In this document: piece after piece, positions 55,603 to 63,422 of the stretch
How the letters are laid out: each line of letters opens with the position of its first letter
How positions within the stretch are numbered: position 1 is the first letter of the stretch
Source: Paracholeplasma manati
Lineage (GTDB): Bacteria > Bacillota_I > Bacilli_A > Acholeplasmatales > UBA5453
DNA: 64,000 bases
Direction of reading: 5' to 3'
NCBI RefSeq assembly: GCF_025742995.1
Contig: NZ_JAOVQM010000001.1
Coordinates: 310,001 to 374,000, forward strand
Translations under genes and position numbers: made by a program
Notes under the pieces: model-generated
What the model was told of the DNA's origin: nothing
The model's database searches: none
What the model saw: the letters and a program-made list of their open reading frames with translations, nothing else

Positions 55603-55996
55603 TCTTTACCCCCGAAATAACTAATCAAATTTGTGCATAAAAATCAAATTGCACATAAACATCAAAGTCAGTTGGTAATTCTGCCACATTAGTAGCTCAA
55701 CTGAGTATGATATAATAATTATACATTACTTCTTGAGGTATTAGTACAAACAAGTAATTAAAAGAAATATCTTAAAATGACGAACTTGTGAAGCAGTTAA
55801 GGATTTCAATTTTTTTATACGATACAGTTTCATCGTCATTAGGATGACTAATATCATTAAGAGCATTAAATAAATGAATAACAACACAATTAGAGTCGAT
55901 ATTGATTGAATTAAATCGTAAAAACAGGGGGTTTCTATACTAAATTAAAGACATCTATATGTTATAATTATTATGTCATTTAAACTGAGGTCCATC
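55603..55996. other. Divergent intergenic region, Ntn cluster / TetR gene
   Basis: About 394 bp without a gene. Near the Ntn cluster: TGTGCA (55632-55637) and TGCACA (55650-55655), an inverted pair also forming an imperfect direct repeat with AAATCAAA/AACATCAAA. Centre: GTCATTAGGATGAC (55837-55850), a small palindrome. Right: extended -10 TGTTATAAT (55960-55968) for the TetR gene. The minus-strand promoter of the Ntn cluster is not clear. Confidence 0.45.
55960..55968 (+). promoter_or_regulatory. Extended -10 promoter element of the tetR-like gene
   Basis: TG-T-TATAAT, 29 bp before the start at 55997; no convincing -35. Confidence 0.5.
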
Positions 55997-56557
55997 ATGA
56001 AAGAAACAGAAAAGCAAATATTATTAGCAGCAACCAAACTATTTTCCGAAAATGGGTATGCAAATACGTCCACGAAGAAAATAGCGGATGCTGCTGGGGT
56101 CAATGAATTGACCATCTTTAGACAATTTAAAAGTAAGAGTAACCTTTTACAAGCCGTGATTCATCACCATGCCTTTGAAGGATATATTGTAGATAAGATT
56201 GCACATCTCATTACCAACGATGTGAAGAAGGACATTGAAATTTTTACACATACGTATTATCTATTTTTAAAGAACAATATTAAGATGTATTTAATTCAGG
56301 TTAGAGAAACGGATGACACGTCAAAACGCTTCACAAATACCATCGATTACACGGCTTTTATGAAGAAATACTTTCAACAAAAGAAAGAAGAAGGCACATT
56401 TGTTGGTGATCCCAATTTGATCTCTACATCGATTGTTTCAATGGTTATGGGCATATTTACGCTCAAAGTATACGCACCTGAAATCTATCACGATACAGAT
56501 TATCATGATTTAATGAATATCTTCATAGAAAATTTGATTAAGCTTTACACGAAATAA
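55997..56557 (+). CDS. TetR/AcrR family transcriptional regulator
   Basis: 186 aa from the ATG at 55997, placed by TGAGG; an in-frame ATG at 55973 lies just after the -10 box. The N-terminal helix-turn-helix is typical (ILLAATKLFSENGYANTSTKKIA then NELTIFRQFKSKSNLL). The C-terminal ligand domain is unassigned. It lies directly upstream of the atoDAEB-like operon, separated by its own terminator, and an inverted repeat overlaps that operon's -10 box, so it is the obvious candidate repressor. The effector could be an acyl-CoA or short-chain fatty acid (inference). Confidence 0.9.
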   Translation: MKETEKQILLAATKLFSENGYANTSTKKIADAAGVNELTIFRQFKSKSNLLQAVIHHHAFEGYIVDKIAHLITNDVKKDIEIFTHTYYLFLKNNIKMYLIQVRETDDTSKRFTNTIDYTAFMKKYFQQKKEEGTFVGDPNLISTSIVSMVMGIFTLKVYAPEIYHDTDYHDLMNIFIENLIKLYTK

Positions 56558-56586
56558 ATAAGTTGCGAAAGTGACTTATTTTTTTA
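56556..56586 (+). terminator. Rho-independent terminator after the tetR-like gene
   Basis: AAATAAGT and ACTTATTT with partial pairing TGC/GTG around GAAA, followed by TTTTT. Confidence 0.7.
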
Positions 56587-56609
56587 TCACATTTTTTTCA
56601 TGAAAACGC

Positions 56610-56638
56610 TTGTATTTTTAAAATGGCGTACGTATAAT
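56610..56638 (+). promoter_or_regulatory. Promoter of the ato operon
   Basis: TTGTAT (56610-56615), 17-bp spacer, TATAAT (56633-56638). Confidence 0.75.
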
Positions 56639-56656
56639 GTAAGTAAGTGCTTACAT
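56637..56656 (+). promoter_or_regulatory. Probable TetR-family operator
   Basis: ATGTAAG (56637-56643) and CTTACAT (56650-56656), perfect 7-bp arms with 6-bp spacer, overlapping the -10 box and transcription start of the ato operon. Confidence 0.65.
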
Positions 56657-56682
56657 GTATTATGAAGAAAGGAAGGTATGTA

Positions 56683-57342
56683 ATGAAGCAAAAATTAATC
56701 TCAACAAAGGATTTTGTTGCGAAAATCCACGATGGCGCAAGCATCATGGTTGGTGGGTTCATGAACATCGGAACACCTGTTGGAATCATTGAAGAAATCC
56801 TCAAATCCGATTTAAAAGACCTCACCATCATTTGTAATGATGCAGGCTTACCGGGGGTTGGTGTAGGTAAACTCATCGATGCAGGTAAAGTCAAAAAATT
56901 GATTGCATCACACATCGGGTTGAATCCAACCGCAGGTAAGAAGATGCAAGCCGGTGAAATGGAGGTCGAACTCGTTCCTCAAGGCACCCTGGCAGAACGC
57001 ATTCGTGCTGCAGGTGCAGGCTTAGGTGGTTTCTTAACCCCAACCGGTAGAGGTACCATTGTTGCTGAAGGGAAACAAATCATTCAGTACGAAGGTCAAG
57101 ATTATTTATTAGAAAGACCACTCAAGGCTGATGTCGCTATTTTATTAGGACATCAAGTGGATCAAAAAGGGAACACCATTTACAACAAAACGATTCGTAA
57201 TTTCAACCCAATCATGGCTACCGCCGCCACTTTGGTCGGTGTCGAAGCCAGAACAGTCGTTGAAATAGGCGCATTGAATCCAGATTCGATTCATACCCCA
57301 CACATTTTTGTGGATTATATTATGGGAGGTAATGACAAATGA
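56683..57342 (+). CDS. atoD: 3-oxoacid/acetate CoA-transferase, subunit A
   Basis: 219 aa from the ATG at 56683, with GGAAGG 6 bases upstream; in-frame starts at 56647-56665 lie over the operator and ribosome-binding site. The class I CoA-transferase alpha subunit blocks are [50 protein letters not shown] and [15 protein letters not shown]. With the beta subunit it activates acetoacetate, butyrate or related acids with CoA. It overlaps the next gene by 4 bases. Confidence 0.94.
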   Translation: MKQKLISTKDFVAKIHDGASIMVGGFMNIGTPVGIIEEILKSDLKDLTIICNDAGLPGVGVGKLIDAGKVKKLIASHIGLNPTAGKKMQAGEMEVELVPQGTLAERIRAAGAGLGGFLTPTGRGTIVAEGKQIIQYEGQDYLLERPLKADVAILLGHQVDQKGNTIYNKTIRNFNPIMATAATLVGVEARTVVEIGALNPDSIHTPHIFVDYIMGGNDK

Positions 57343-57992
57343 TGAATCCAAAAGAACTCATCGCACGTCGTGTCGCTAAAGAACTTAACGATGGCGACGT
57401 CGTCAATCTAGGTATTGGATTACCGACCATGGTAGCGAATTACGTACCCAAAGATAAAGACATTACATTCCAATCTGAAAATGGAATGTTAGGCTTAGGT
57501 CCTGCGCCTGTACAAGGCCAAGAAGACTTTGATTTGACCAATGCAGGTGGTTCACCTGTCACGATGACCAATGGGGGGGTCTTCTTTGACAGTGCAACAT
57601 CGTTTGGGATCATTCGAGGTGGACATGTGGACGCCACAGTCTTAGGCTCACTTCAAGTAGATGAAGAAGGCAGCATCGCAAACTGGATCATTCCTGGCAA
57701 AATGGTGCCAGGCATGGGCGGCGCGATGGATCTACTGGTAGGGGCTAAAAAAGTCATTGTTGCGATGCAACACACATCCGGGGATGCACTCAAAATATTG
57801 AAGAAATGCACACTCCCACTCACGGCATTTAAAGAAGTAAACCTGATTGTCACTGAATACGGTGTAATGGAAGTCACCCCACAAGGCCTTTTATTAAAAG
57901 AAATAGCCGAAGGTGTTACCGTAGAAGACATTCAAAAAATCACTGAGCCGACTTTGATCATCAGTGAAGATTTAAAAATTATGGAGATATAG
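57339..57992 (+). CDS. atoA: 3-oxoacid/acetate CoA-transferase, subunit B
   Basis: 217 aa. The catalytic glutamate that forms the CoA thioester is E47 in [12 protein letters not shown]. Other family blocks: [37 protein letters not shown] and [20 protein letters not shown] precedes the ATG. Length is normal for the small beta subunit of the two-chain enzyme. Confidence 0.94.
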   Translation: MMNPKELIARRVAKELNDGDVVNLGIGLPTMVANYVPKDKDITFQSENGMLGLGPAPVQGQEDFDLTNAGGSPVTMTNGGVFFDSATSFGIIRGGHVDATVLGSLQVDEEGSIANWIIPGKMVPGMGGAMDLLVGAKKVIVAMQHTSGDALKILKKCTLPLTAFKEVNLIVTEYGVMEVTPQGLLLKEIAEGVTVEDIQKITEPTLIISEDLKIMEI

Positions 57993-58001
57993 GAGAAAAA
58001 A

Positions 58002-59396
58002 ATGAAAAAGTTATTCATGAAAGTAGTAAATGGCTTCAAACTAGCTTTTGAAAAAACGACTTCGGGTTCCGTTAAACTCGTTGAAAAGTTTTTACCAGAT
58101 CCATTCATTTTCGCTATCGCATTAACATTCGTTGTTGTTATCATCAGTTTCTTCGTTACTAAGACTCAACCTCTAGGCTTGGTTCAAGCATGGTATGGTG
58201 GATTCTGGAGCTTATTAGCATTCGCTATGCAAATGGCTTTAATCTTAGTTACAGGAACCATACTTGCTACAGCGCCATTATTTAAAAAAGGCTTAGGCTG
58301 GTTAGCAAGCATTCCTAAAAACAGATTTACAGCCATTATTATGGTATCCGTTGTTTCATTACTCGCATCCTTCATTAACTGGGGATTCGGTTTAGTCATT
58401 GGTGCGATTTTCGCTAAAGAAGTGGCTAAGAGAGTTAAAAACATTGACTACCCTCTATTGGTTGCTACCGCATATGCCGGTTTCGTTATTTGGCATGCCG
58501 GTATGTCCGGGTCAATCCCACTAGCACTTGCAACCGCTGGTGCAGCCCTTGGCACAGCTACCGGTGGTGCTGTTGTTGACCCTATCGCAACCTCACAAAC
58601 CATTTTCTCAATGTTCAACTTAGTCATCGTTGGCGTCATCGTCGTTACATTACCGTTCTTGCTTGCAGCGATGCATCCAAAAGGCGATAAGATTAAGACT
58701 GTTGATCCAAGATTGTTAGAAGATGAACCAGAACCTGCTAAAAAACCTAGAAGTGAAATGACACCAGCTGAAAAACTAGAAAACAGCTATGTCGTTAACT
58801 ACTTGTTAGCAGCGATGGGTTTCGCAGTCATCATTAAGTTCTTTATGGACTATGGTTTCAATCTAAACTTAAATATCGTAATCTTTATTTTCTTATTTGC
58901 AGCAATCGCGTTACATGGTACACCAATCGCCGTCGTTAGAGCCGTCAACAGTGCAGCTAAATCGACCGGTGGTATCATCTTACAATTCCCATTCTATGCA
59001 GGTATTATGGGGCTAATGACCACTCAAGGGCCTACAGGTGTTTCACTTGCTGGCGCTATCTCTGATTTCTTCGTCAATGTGTCTAATGAAACCACATTCC
59101 CATTATTCTCATTCCTATCCGCAGGTATCGTTAACGTATTCGTACCTTCTGGTGGCGGTCAATGGGCAGTTCAAGGTCCAATCATGATGCCAGCCGGCGC
59201 AGCTTTAGGCGTAGACGCAGCTAAAACAGCGATGTCTATCGCGTGGGGTGACGCTTGGACCAACATGATTCAACCGTTCTGGGCATTACCAGTCTTAGGT
59301 ATTGCTAAACTTGGTGCGAAAAACATCATGGGTTATTGCTTAATCGTCTTGTTATATACAGGTTTAATCATCGGTTTAGGCTTACTCTTATTATAG
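58002..59396 (+). CDS. atoE: Short-chain fatty acid permease (AtoE family)
   Basis: 464 aa, about 12 transmembrane segments. Blocks typical of AtoE: LPDPFIFAIALTFVVVI, QAWYGGFWSLLAFAMQMALI, FINWGFGLVIGAIFAKEVAKR, LVATAYAGFVIWHAGMSGS and FVPSGGGQWAVQGPIMMPAG, ending WGDAWTNMIQPFWALPVLG. It would take up short-chain acids for the CoA-transferase encoded just upstream. A charged cytoplasmic loop (about 230-260) is rich in Glu and Lys. AGGAG lies before the ATG. Confidence 0.93.
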   Translation: MKKLFMKVVNGFKLAFEKTTSGSVKLVEKFLPDPFIFAIALTFVVVIISFFVTKTQPLGLVQAWYGGFWSLLAFAMQMALILVTGTILATAPLFKKGLGWLASIPKNRFTAIIMVSVVSLLASFINWGFGLVIGAIFAKEVAKRVKNIDYPLLVATAYAGFVIWHAGMSGSIPLALATAGAALGTATGGAVVDPIATSQTIFSMFNLVIVGVIVVTLPFLLAAMHPKGDKIKTVDPRLLEDEPEPAKKPRSEMTPAEKLENSYVVNYLLAAMGFAVIIKFFMDYGFNLNLNIVIFIFLFAAIALHGTPIAVVRAVNSAAKSTGGIILQFPFYAGIMGLMTTQGPTGVSLAGAISDFFVNVSNETTFPLFSFLSAGIVNVFVPSGGGQWAVQGPIMMPAGAALGVDAAKTAMSIAWGDAWTNMIQPFWALPVLGIAKLGAKNIMGYCLIVLLYTGLIIGLGLLLL

Positions 59397-59406
59397 GGTA
59401 ACGTCT

Positions 59407-60612
59407 ATGTCGAAAGTATATATTGTCGCGGCTAAAAGAACCGCTATTGGTACATTTTTAGGATCTCTATCCAATGTATCACCAGCATACTTAGGCGCGG
59501 CTGTTGTCAAACAAATCGTCGAAGATGTACAGGTAAACCCTGTACACATCGATGAAGTTATTTCTGGTAACATTTTACCTGCGGGTCAAGGACAAGGTGT
59601 GGGTAGACAAGTTGTTATTAGGGCTGGTTTTCCTGATTCTGTCGTAGGCTATGGCGTATCCATGGTCTGTGGTTCTGGGATGAAAGCCATCATGGATGGT
59701 TATCTAAAGATTTCTGCAGGCTGGGCGAATCTCGTGATTGCTGGTGGTACAGAATCGATGAGCCAAGCGCCGTATCTGATTCCTTATAAAACCAGAATAG
59801 GCGCGAAGATGTCCAACTTTGAAGTGGTTGACCACATGATTTATGACGCACTCATCGATGCCTATGATGGCATTCATATGGGCATTACCGCTGAGAACAT
59901 TGTGGATAAACATCAACTATCCAGAGAAGAACAAGACGCTTTCGCGTTCGCTTCTCAACAAAAAGCCATTCAAGCAGTGGATTCCGGCCGTTTTAACGAT
60001 GAAGTCGTTCCACTTGAAGTCAAAATGGGTAAAGAGACTGTTTTATTTGATAAAGATGAATATCCAAATCGTAAGACTTCTCTTGAAAAGTTAGCGTCCT
60101 TAAAACCAGCATTTAAAAAAGATGGCAGTGTCACTGCCGGAAACGCCTCTGGTATCAATGATGGTGCAGCGTATGTCATGCTTGCATCCGAAGCGGCGGT
60201 AAAACAATACAACCTCACCCCACTCGTTGAAGTTGTGGGTGTTGACCAAGCAGCGATTGATCCCAAAGTCATGGGCTTAGGTCCAGTACACGCGATTAAA
60301 AATGTTTTAAAAAGAACAAATACCGATATTAAATCATTGGATTTATTGGAACTCAATGAAGCCTTCGCTGCACAAAGTCTAGGCGTCATTAAAGAATTAT
60401 CCGAAGATTTACATGTCGATAAACAATGGTTTTTAGAAAGAACAAACGTCAATGGTGGTGCCATCGCTTTAGGACACCCTGTTGGTGCGAGTGGTGCGAG
60501 AATCGTGGTTACTTTGATTCATGAAATGAAGAAAAGACAAAGCCAACAAGGTTTAGCATCTCTATGCATCGGCGGCGGGATGGGTACAGCTATTATCTTA
60601 AAAAACGTATAA
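59407..60612 (+). CDS. atoB: Acetyl-CoA acetyltransferase (thiolase)
   Basis: 401 aa. Nucleophile C88 in SMVCGSGMKA, histidine in GGAIALGHPVGASGAR and second cysteine in SLCIGGGMGTA are all present, and NEAFAAQ is intact. It cleaves acetoacetyl-CoA to two acetyl-CoA, or makes acetoacetyl-CoA in reverse. With AtoDAE this gives uptake, activation and cleavage of acetoacetate-type acids. Last gene of the operon, 10 bases after atoE. Confidence 0.95.
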   Translation: MSKVYIVAAKRTAIGTFLGSLSNVSPAYLGAAVVKQIVEDVQVNPVHIDEVISGNILPAGQGQGVGRQVVIRAGFPDSVVGYGVSMVCGSGMKAIMDGYLKISAGWANLVIAGGTESMSQAPYLIPYKTRIGAKMSNFEVVDHMIYDALIDAYDGIHMGITAENIVDKHQLSREEQDAFAFASQQKAIQAVDSGRFNDEVVPLEVKMGKETVLFDKDEYPNRKTSLEKLASLKPAFKKDGSVTAGNASGINDGAAYVMLASEAAVKQYNLTPLVEVVGVDQAAIDPKVMGLGPVHAIKNVLKRTNTDIKSLDLLELNEAFAAQSLGVIKELSEDLHVDKQWFLERTNVNGGAIALGHPVGASGARIVVTLIHEMKKRQSQQGLASLCIGGGMGTAIILKNV

Positions 60613-60647
60613 TCTATATTTGAATTTTTACCCCCAGATTTAAGCAG

Positions 60648-60688
60648 AAAAGGATGGAATCCCTTAACTCACTTCCATCCTTTTTTCT
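60648..60688 (+). terminator. Rho-independent terminator after atoB
   Basis: AAAAGGATGGAA and TTCCATCCTTTT form a 12-bp stem with a 13-nt loop, followed by more T. Confidence 0.9.
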
Positions 60689-60779
60689 TTTATTACATAG
60701 ACCAAAAGTACAGGGATAAACAAGCATTTTTATATTATGATATAACGGACTCAAGAAGAATATATAACGAGGTATTTAA

Positions 60780-61832
60780 ATGAATCGATTATTTAGAGAT
60801 ATGTGCAAAAATGATGGTCTAAGACAACGGTTTATGATTTCAATATCGGCGATTCAAGTCGTCTTTTCAATCATTGTCATGATCATCCTCAACATTCAAC
60901 CCATCCTATGGGTGAATGTATTTGGATTAGTATCTTTATTGATGAGTTTTTATGTCATTAAACAAAAACGAGCCTACATTTTATATGCAGCATTTACCTT
61001 ATATGCATCAGGGTCTATTCTTTTTACGACTCGATTCTTAGAAAAAGGGTACGGCTTTGTCTATTACCTCATCGTCATCATTCCATTTGGATTCGTCATT
61101 CTTTATGATATTGTCTCATTCAAGAAGATGGTTATGAGTACGATGGCTGGATCACTCATCGCACTCATCACCTATGTCCTTTATCATCTATTGATTAATG
61201 AGTATCAACCCGTATCTGGGGGTAGTCCACTATTTCAAGAAGCGGTGTTATACATCAATATCTTTATGATCATGGTATTATTGTTCGTATTCAGCCTAAT
61301 GTTTTCCTTTAGATTAGAATGTTCAAAAGAACGTGAAAAACTCATGCGGGACCAGTTATCTTATGAAGCGAGTCACGATAAACTCACCAGGTTATACAAT
61401 CGAAAATTTATTGACACACTGATTGAACCTATTCAAAGAGCCGTTGGTGAGGTTTACATCATTCTAGCGGATCTAAACGACTTCAAAAAGATCAACGATA
61501 CCTATGGTCATAGCGTGGGTGATCAAGTATTGTTCGATGTCACTAACAGAATACAAAAACACTTACCAAAAGAAGCTTATGCTTTAAGATGGGGTGGTGA
61601 AGAATTCATCGTTGTATGCTTAAATCAAAACCAAGAAACCATTCAAACCTACATCCATGAAGTCAAACAATCGATTGAACAAATTCGATATACGGAATAC
61701 CCAAATCTATCTATTTCAATCGCTATGGGTTTATCCAACTATAATCCAACTCAAACCATTGACCAAACCATTCAAAAAGCAGATCATGCGATGTATCAAG
61801 ACAAAAAAGAATATAAAGGATTGAATAGATGA
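60780..61832 (+). CDS. Membrane-bound GGDEF diguanylate cyclase
   Basis: 350 aa. About six transmembrane segments (residues 17-180) are followed by a GGDEF domain: LTRLYNRKF (202-210), ADLNDFKKINDTYGHSVGD (230-248) and the active-site variant GGEEF (272-276). It should make cyclic di-GMP from GTP. The inhibitory I-site RxxD, expected five residues before GGEEF, is absent (KEAY at that place). No EAL, HD-GYP or PilZ protein is in the window. The membrane part is probably a sensor of unknown signal. Confidence 0.93.
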   Translation: MNRLFRDMCKNDGLRQRFMISISAIQVVFSIIVMIILNIQPILWVNVFGLVSLLMSFYVIKQKRAYILYAAFTLYASGSILFTTRFLEKGYGFVYYLIVIIPFGFVILYDIVSFKKMVMSTMAGSLIALITYVLYHLLINEYQPVSGGSPLFQEAVLYINIFMIMVLLFVFSLMFSFRLECSKEREKLMRDQLSYEASHDKLTRLYNRKFIDTLIEPIQRAVGEVYIILADLNDFKKINDTYGHSVGDQVLFDVTNRIQKHLPKEAYALRWGGEEFIVVCLNQNQETIQTYIHEVKQSIEQIRYTEYPNLSISIAMGLSNYNPTQTIDQTIQKADHAMYQDKKEYKGLNR

Positions 61833-61833
61833 T

Positions 61834-61932
61834 ACACCTAAGCTGATATGATTCCCTAAAAGTAGACACTACAAATAATTAAAGTTGTAGAAGTTTACAG
61901 AGAAGGAAGCATATCAGACCAGGTGTTTTTTT
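61834..61932 (+). terminator. Very long imperfect hairpin ending in a T-run
   Basis: Nested complementary arms: ACACCT/AGGTGT (61834/61921), CTGATATG/CATATCAG (61843/61910), TTCC/GGAA, GTAGAC/GTTTAC (61862/61893) and CTACAA/TTGTAG (61869/61885), with a 10-nt loop. The final AGGTG is followed by seven T. It acts as terminator for the GGDEF gene but is far longer than the others here, so it may derive from a small mobile element or be a structured RNA. Confidence 0.6.
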
Positions 61933-62143
61933 ATTCATTATGCGTTACAAAATTCGGTGTGTTAATCCATTGTTTTATTATATATATTTACAAAAAATAG
62001 AGTTAAAAATTAAAATATAAATGCGAAAAAAGATGTTATGAAAACAATCACTAACACCCAACTTTTATAACAGCCACAAAGAAATCAGTCTAGCCAATGA
62101 TACACCTCTAATAAAATAGTTAAAAACATCTAATTGGCAGGGA

Positions 62144-62171
62144 TTGACATAGTTATTGACTGTGATAAAAA
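62144..62171 (+). promoter_or_regulatory. Upstream promoter candidate
   Basis: TTGACA (62144-62149), 16-bp spacer and TAAAAA (62166-62171) with TGA before the -10. Confidence 0.45.
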
Positions 62172-62216
62172 CCAGACACACCTATAATCATAGATTTATC
62201 TATGACAATTCAACTT

Positions 62217-62230
62217 TGTAAGCGCTTAAA
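62217..62230 (+). promoter_or_regulatory. cre-like catabolite control site
   Basis: TGTAAGCGCTTAAA fits 13 of 14 positions of the CcpA consensus TGWAARCGYTWNCW. It lies just upstream of the -35 of the LacI gene promoter. Confidence 0.55.
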
Positions 62231-62237
62231 TTTCTTC

Positions 62238-62266
62238 TTTACAACCGGTTACACATCGGTTATAAT
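62238..62266 (+). promoter_or_regulatory. Promoter of the LacI-type regulator gene
   Basis: TTTACA (62238-62243), 17-bp spacer, TATAAT (62261-62266). Confidence 0.7.
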
Positions 62267-62273
62267 AGAAATG

Positions 62274-62289
62274 AGAAAATCGATTTTCT
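62274..62289 (+). promoter_or_regulatory. Palindromic operator, copy 1
   Basis: AGAAAATCGATTTTCT, a perfect 16-bp palindrome with the central CG typical of LacI-family sites, near the expected transcription start of the regulator gene; identical to the copy at 63383. Confidence 0.75.
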
Positions 62290-62311
62290 AATCTTTTATT
62301 GAGGTCGTCTT

Positions 62312-63322
62312 GTGGAAAAAGTAACCGTATATACTATTGCAAAAAACTTAGGGGTGGCACCCAGCACTGTATCTAAAATATTGAGACATACAGGTAATTT
62401 TTCCGATGACTTAAGATTAAAGGTATTGGCTTATATCAAAGACATTGGGTATGTGCCCAACGCGTCTGCACGCGTCTTAAAATCGCGCAAAAGCTGGACC
62501 ATCGGTGTGATATATACCGAAGAATCCAAAATTGGACTAGAACACCCATTGTTTTCAAACATTTTACAAACCTTTAAAGACAGTGTCGAAAGAGAAGGCT
62601 ATGATATCAGTTTTATCGTTAGACAAATTGGGGATAACCATATGTCCTATTTAAACTGGTGTAAAAATAAAAAAGTCGATGGCGTATTGATTGTCGTGGG
62701 TTCCCCATATAACCCTGAAGTCATTGAACTGGTTAATAGCGATATCCCATGCGTTTCCACCGATATTGTTAAAGAACATCTACACACCATCATCAGTGAT
62801 AATCGACAAGGCATTGAGTTGTCGATTAATCACGCCTTAGAATTGGGCAAAAAACGCATTGGTATGATTACGGGTCCGTTAACAGCAACCCACTTATTAT
62901 ATCGATTCAATGTATACAAAGAAGTACTCAAAGAAAAAAACATCCCGTTTGATGAAAAAATAGTTATTTCATCCAAAGGCTTCGGTTTCAATAGTGGCTA
63001 TGAAGCCGCCACCATCCTGCTCGATCGAAACGAAGAAAAACCCGATTTATTATTGGTTGGGTCAGACATCCTCGCCTTCGGTGCGATTCAGGCGATAGTT
63101 GCGAAAGGGTTACGTGTGCCTGAAGATATTGCAGTCATCGGGTATGATGACATAATTTTTGCGAGCATGGCCAGACCAAGTTTAACAACCATTAGACAAA
63201 ATACAAAAGAAATCGGAAAAGTCGCCGCTGAAGTGTTACTCGACATGATTGAAAACAACAAACCCAACCACACCGCCATCACACGGATCCCGGTTGAGCT
63301 AATCAAAAGACAGACAACATAA
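62312..63322 (+). CDS. LacI family transcriptional regulator
   Basis: 336 aa from a GTG start at 62312, with GAGGT about 7 bases upstream; no ATG is suitably placed. The N-terminal helix-turn-helix and hinge are typical (TVYTIAKNLGVAPSTVSKIL; NASARVLKSRKSWTIGVIY), followed by a periplasmic-binding-protein-like effector domain (VDGVLIVVGSP, GMITGPLTA, DLLLVGSDILAFG, VIGYDDIIFASMARPSLTTI). It probably represses itself and the downstream oxidoreductase gene through the two identical palindromes. Effector unknown, presumably a sugar or sugar derivative. Confidence 0.94.
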   Translation: MEKVTVYTIAKNLGVAPSTVSKILRHTGNFSDDLRLKVLAYIKDIGYVPNASARVLKSRKSWTIGVIYTEESKIGLEHPLFSNILQTFKDSVEREGYDISFIVRQIGDNHMSYLNWCKNKKVDGVLIVVGSPYNPEVIELVNSDIPCVSTDIVKEHLHTIISDNRQGIELSINHALELGKKRIGMITGPLTATHLLYRFNVYKEVLKEKNIPFDEKIVISSKGFGFNSGYEAATILLDRNEEKPDLLLVGSDILAFGAIQAIVAKGLRVPEDIAVIGYDDIIFASMARPSLTTIRQNTKEIGKVAAEVLLDMIENNKPNHTAITRIPVELIKRQTT

Positions 63323-63324
63323 CG

Positions 63325-63367
63325 ATACTTACCTCCGTTTAGGTACGACCTAAATGCCCGTAAGTAT
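63325..63367 (+). terminator. Hairpin after the LacI-type gene
   Basis: ATACTTAC (63325-63332) pairs with GTAAGTAT (63360-63367), and TTTAGGT with ACCTAAA inside. Only a weak T-rich tail (TATTATTATG) follows, so termination may be partial. Confidence 0.55.
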
Positions 63368-63382
63368 TATTATGCATTTATA

Positions 63383-63398
63383 AGAAAATCGATTTTCT
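63383..63398 (+). promoter_or_regulatory. Palindromic operator, copy 2
   Basis: AGAAAATCGATTTTCT, identical to 62274-62289, 25 bp before the start of the oxidoreductase gene; both copies are also followed by AATC/TAATC. Confidence 0.75.
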
Positions 63399-63422
63399 AA
63401 TCGAGAAACGAGGCATAAATTC

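Larger units (their letters stand above)
61933..62311 (+). other. Regulatory region upstream of the LacI-type gene
   Basis: No gene seen. The left 200 bp is AT-rich without clear features. Then come TTGACA-16-TAAAAA with TGA extension (62144-62171), a palindrome CATAGATTTATCTATG (62189-62204), a cre-like site (62217-62230), a TTTACA-17-TATAAT promoter (62238-62266) and the AGAAAATCGATTTTCT operator (62274-62289). Confidence 0.55.

Noticed and set aside
61834-61932. Insertion sequence remnant with terminal inverted repeats
   Set aside because: The arms face each other with only a 10-nt loop and no transposase sequence or clear target duplication, so a hairpin/terminator reading is safer.
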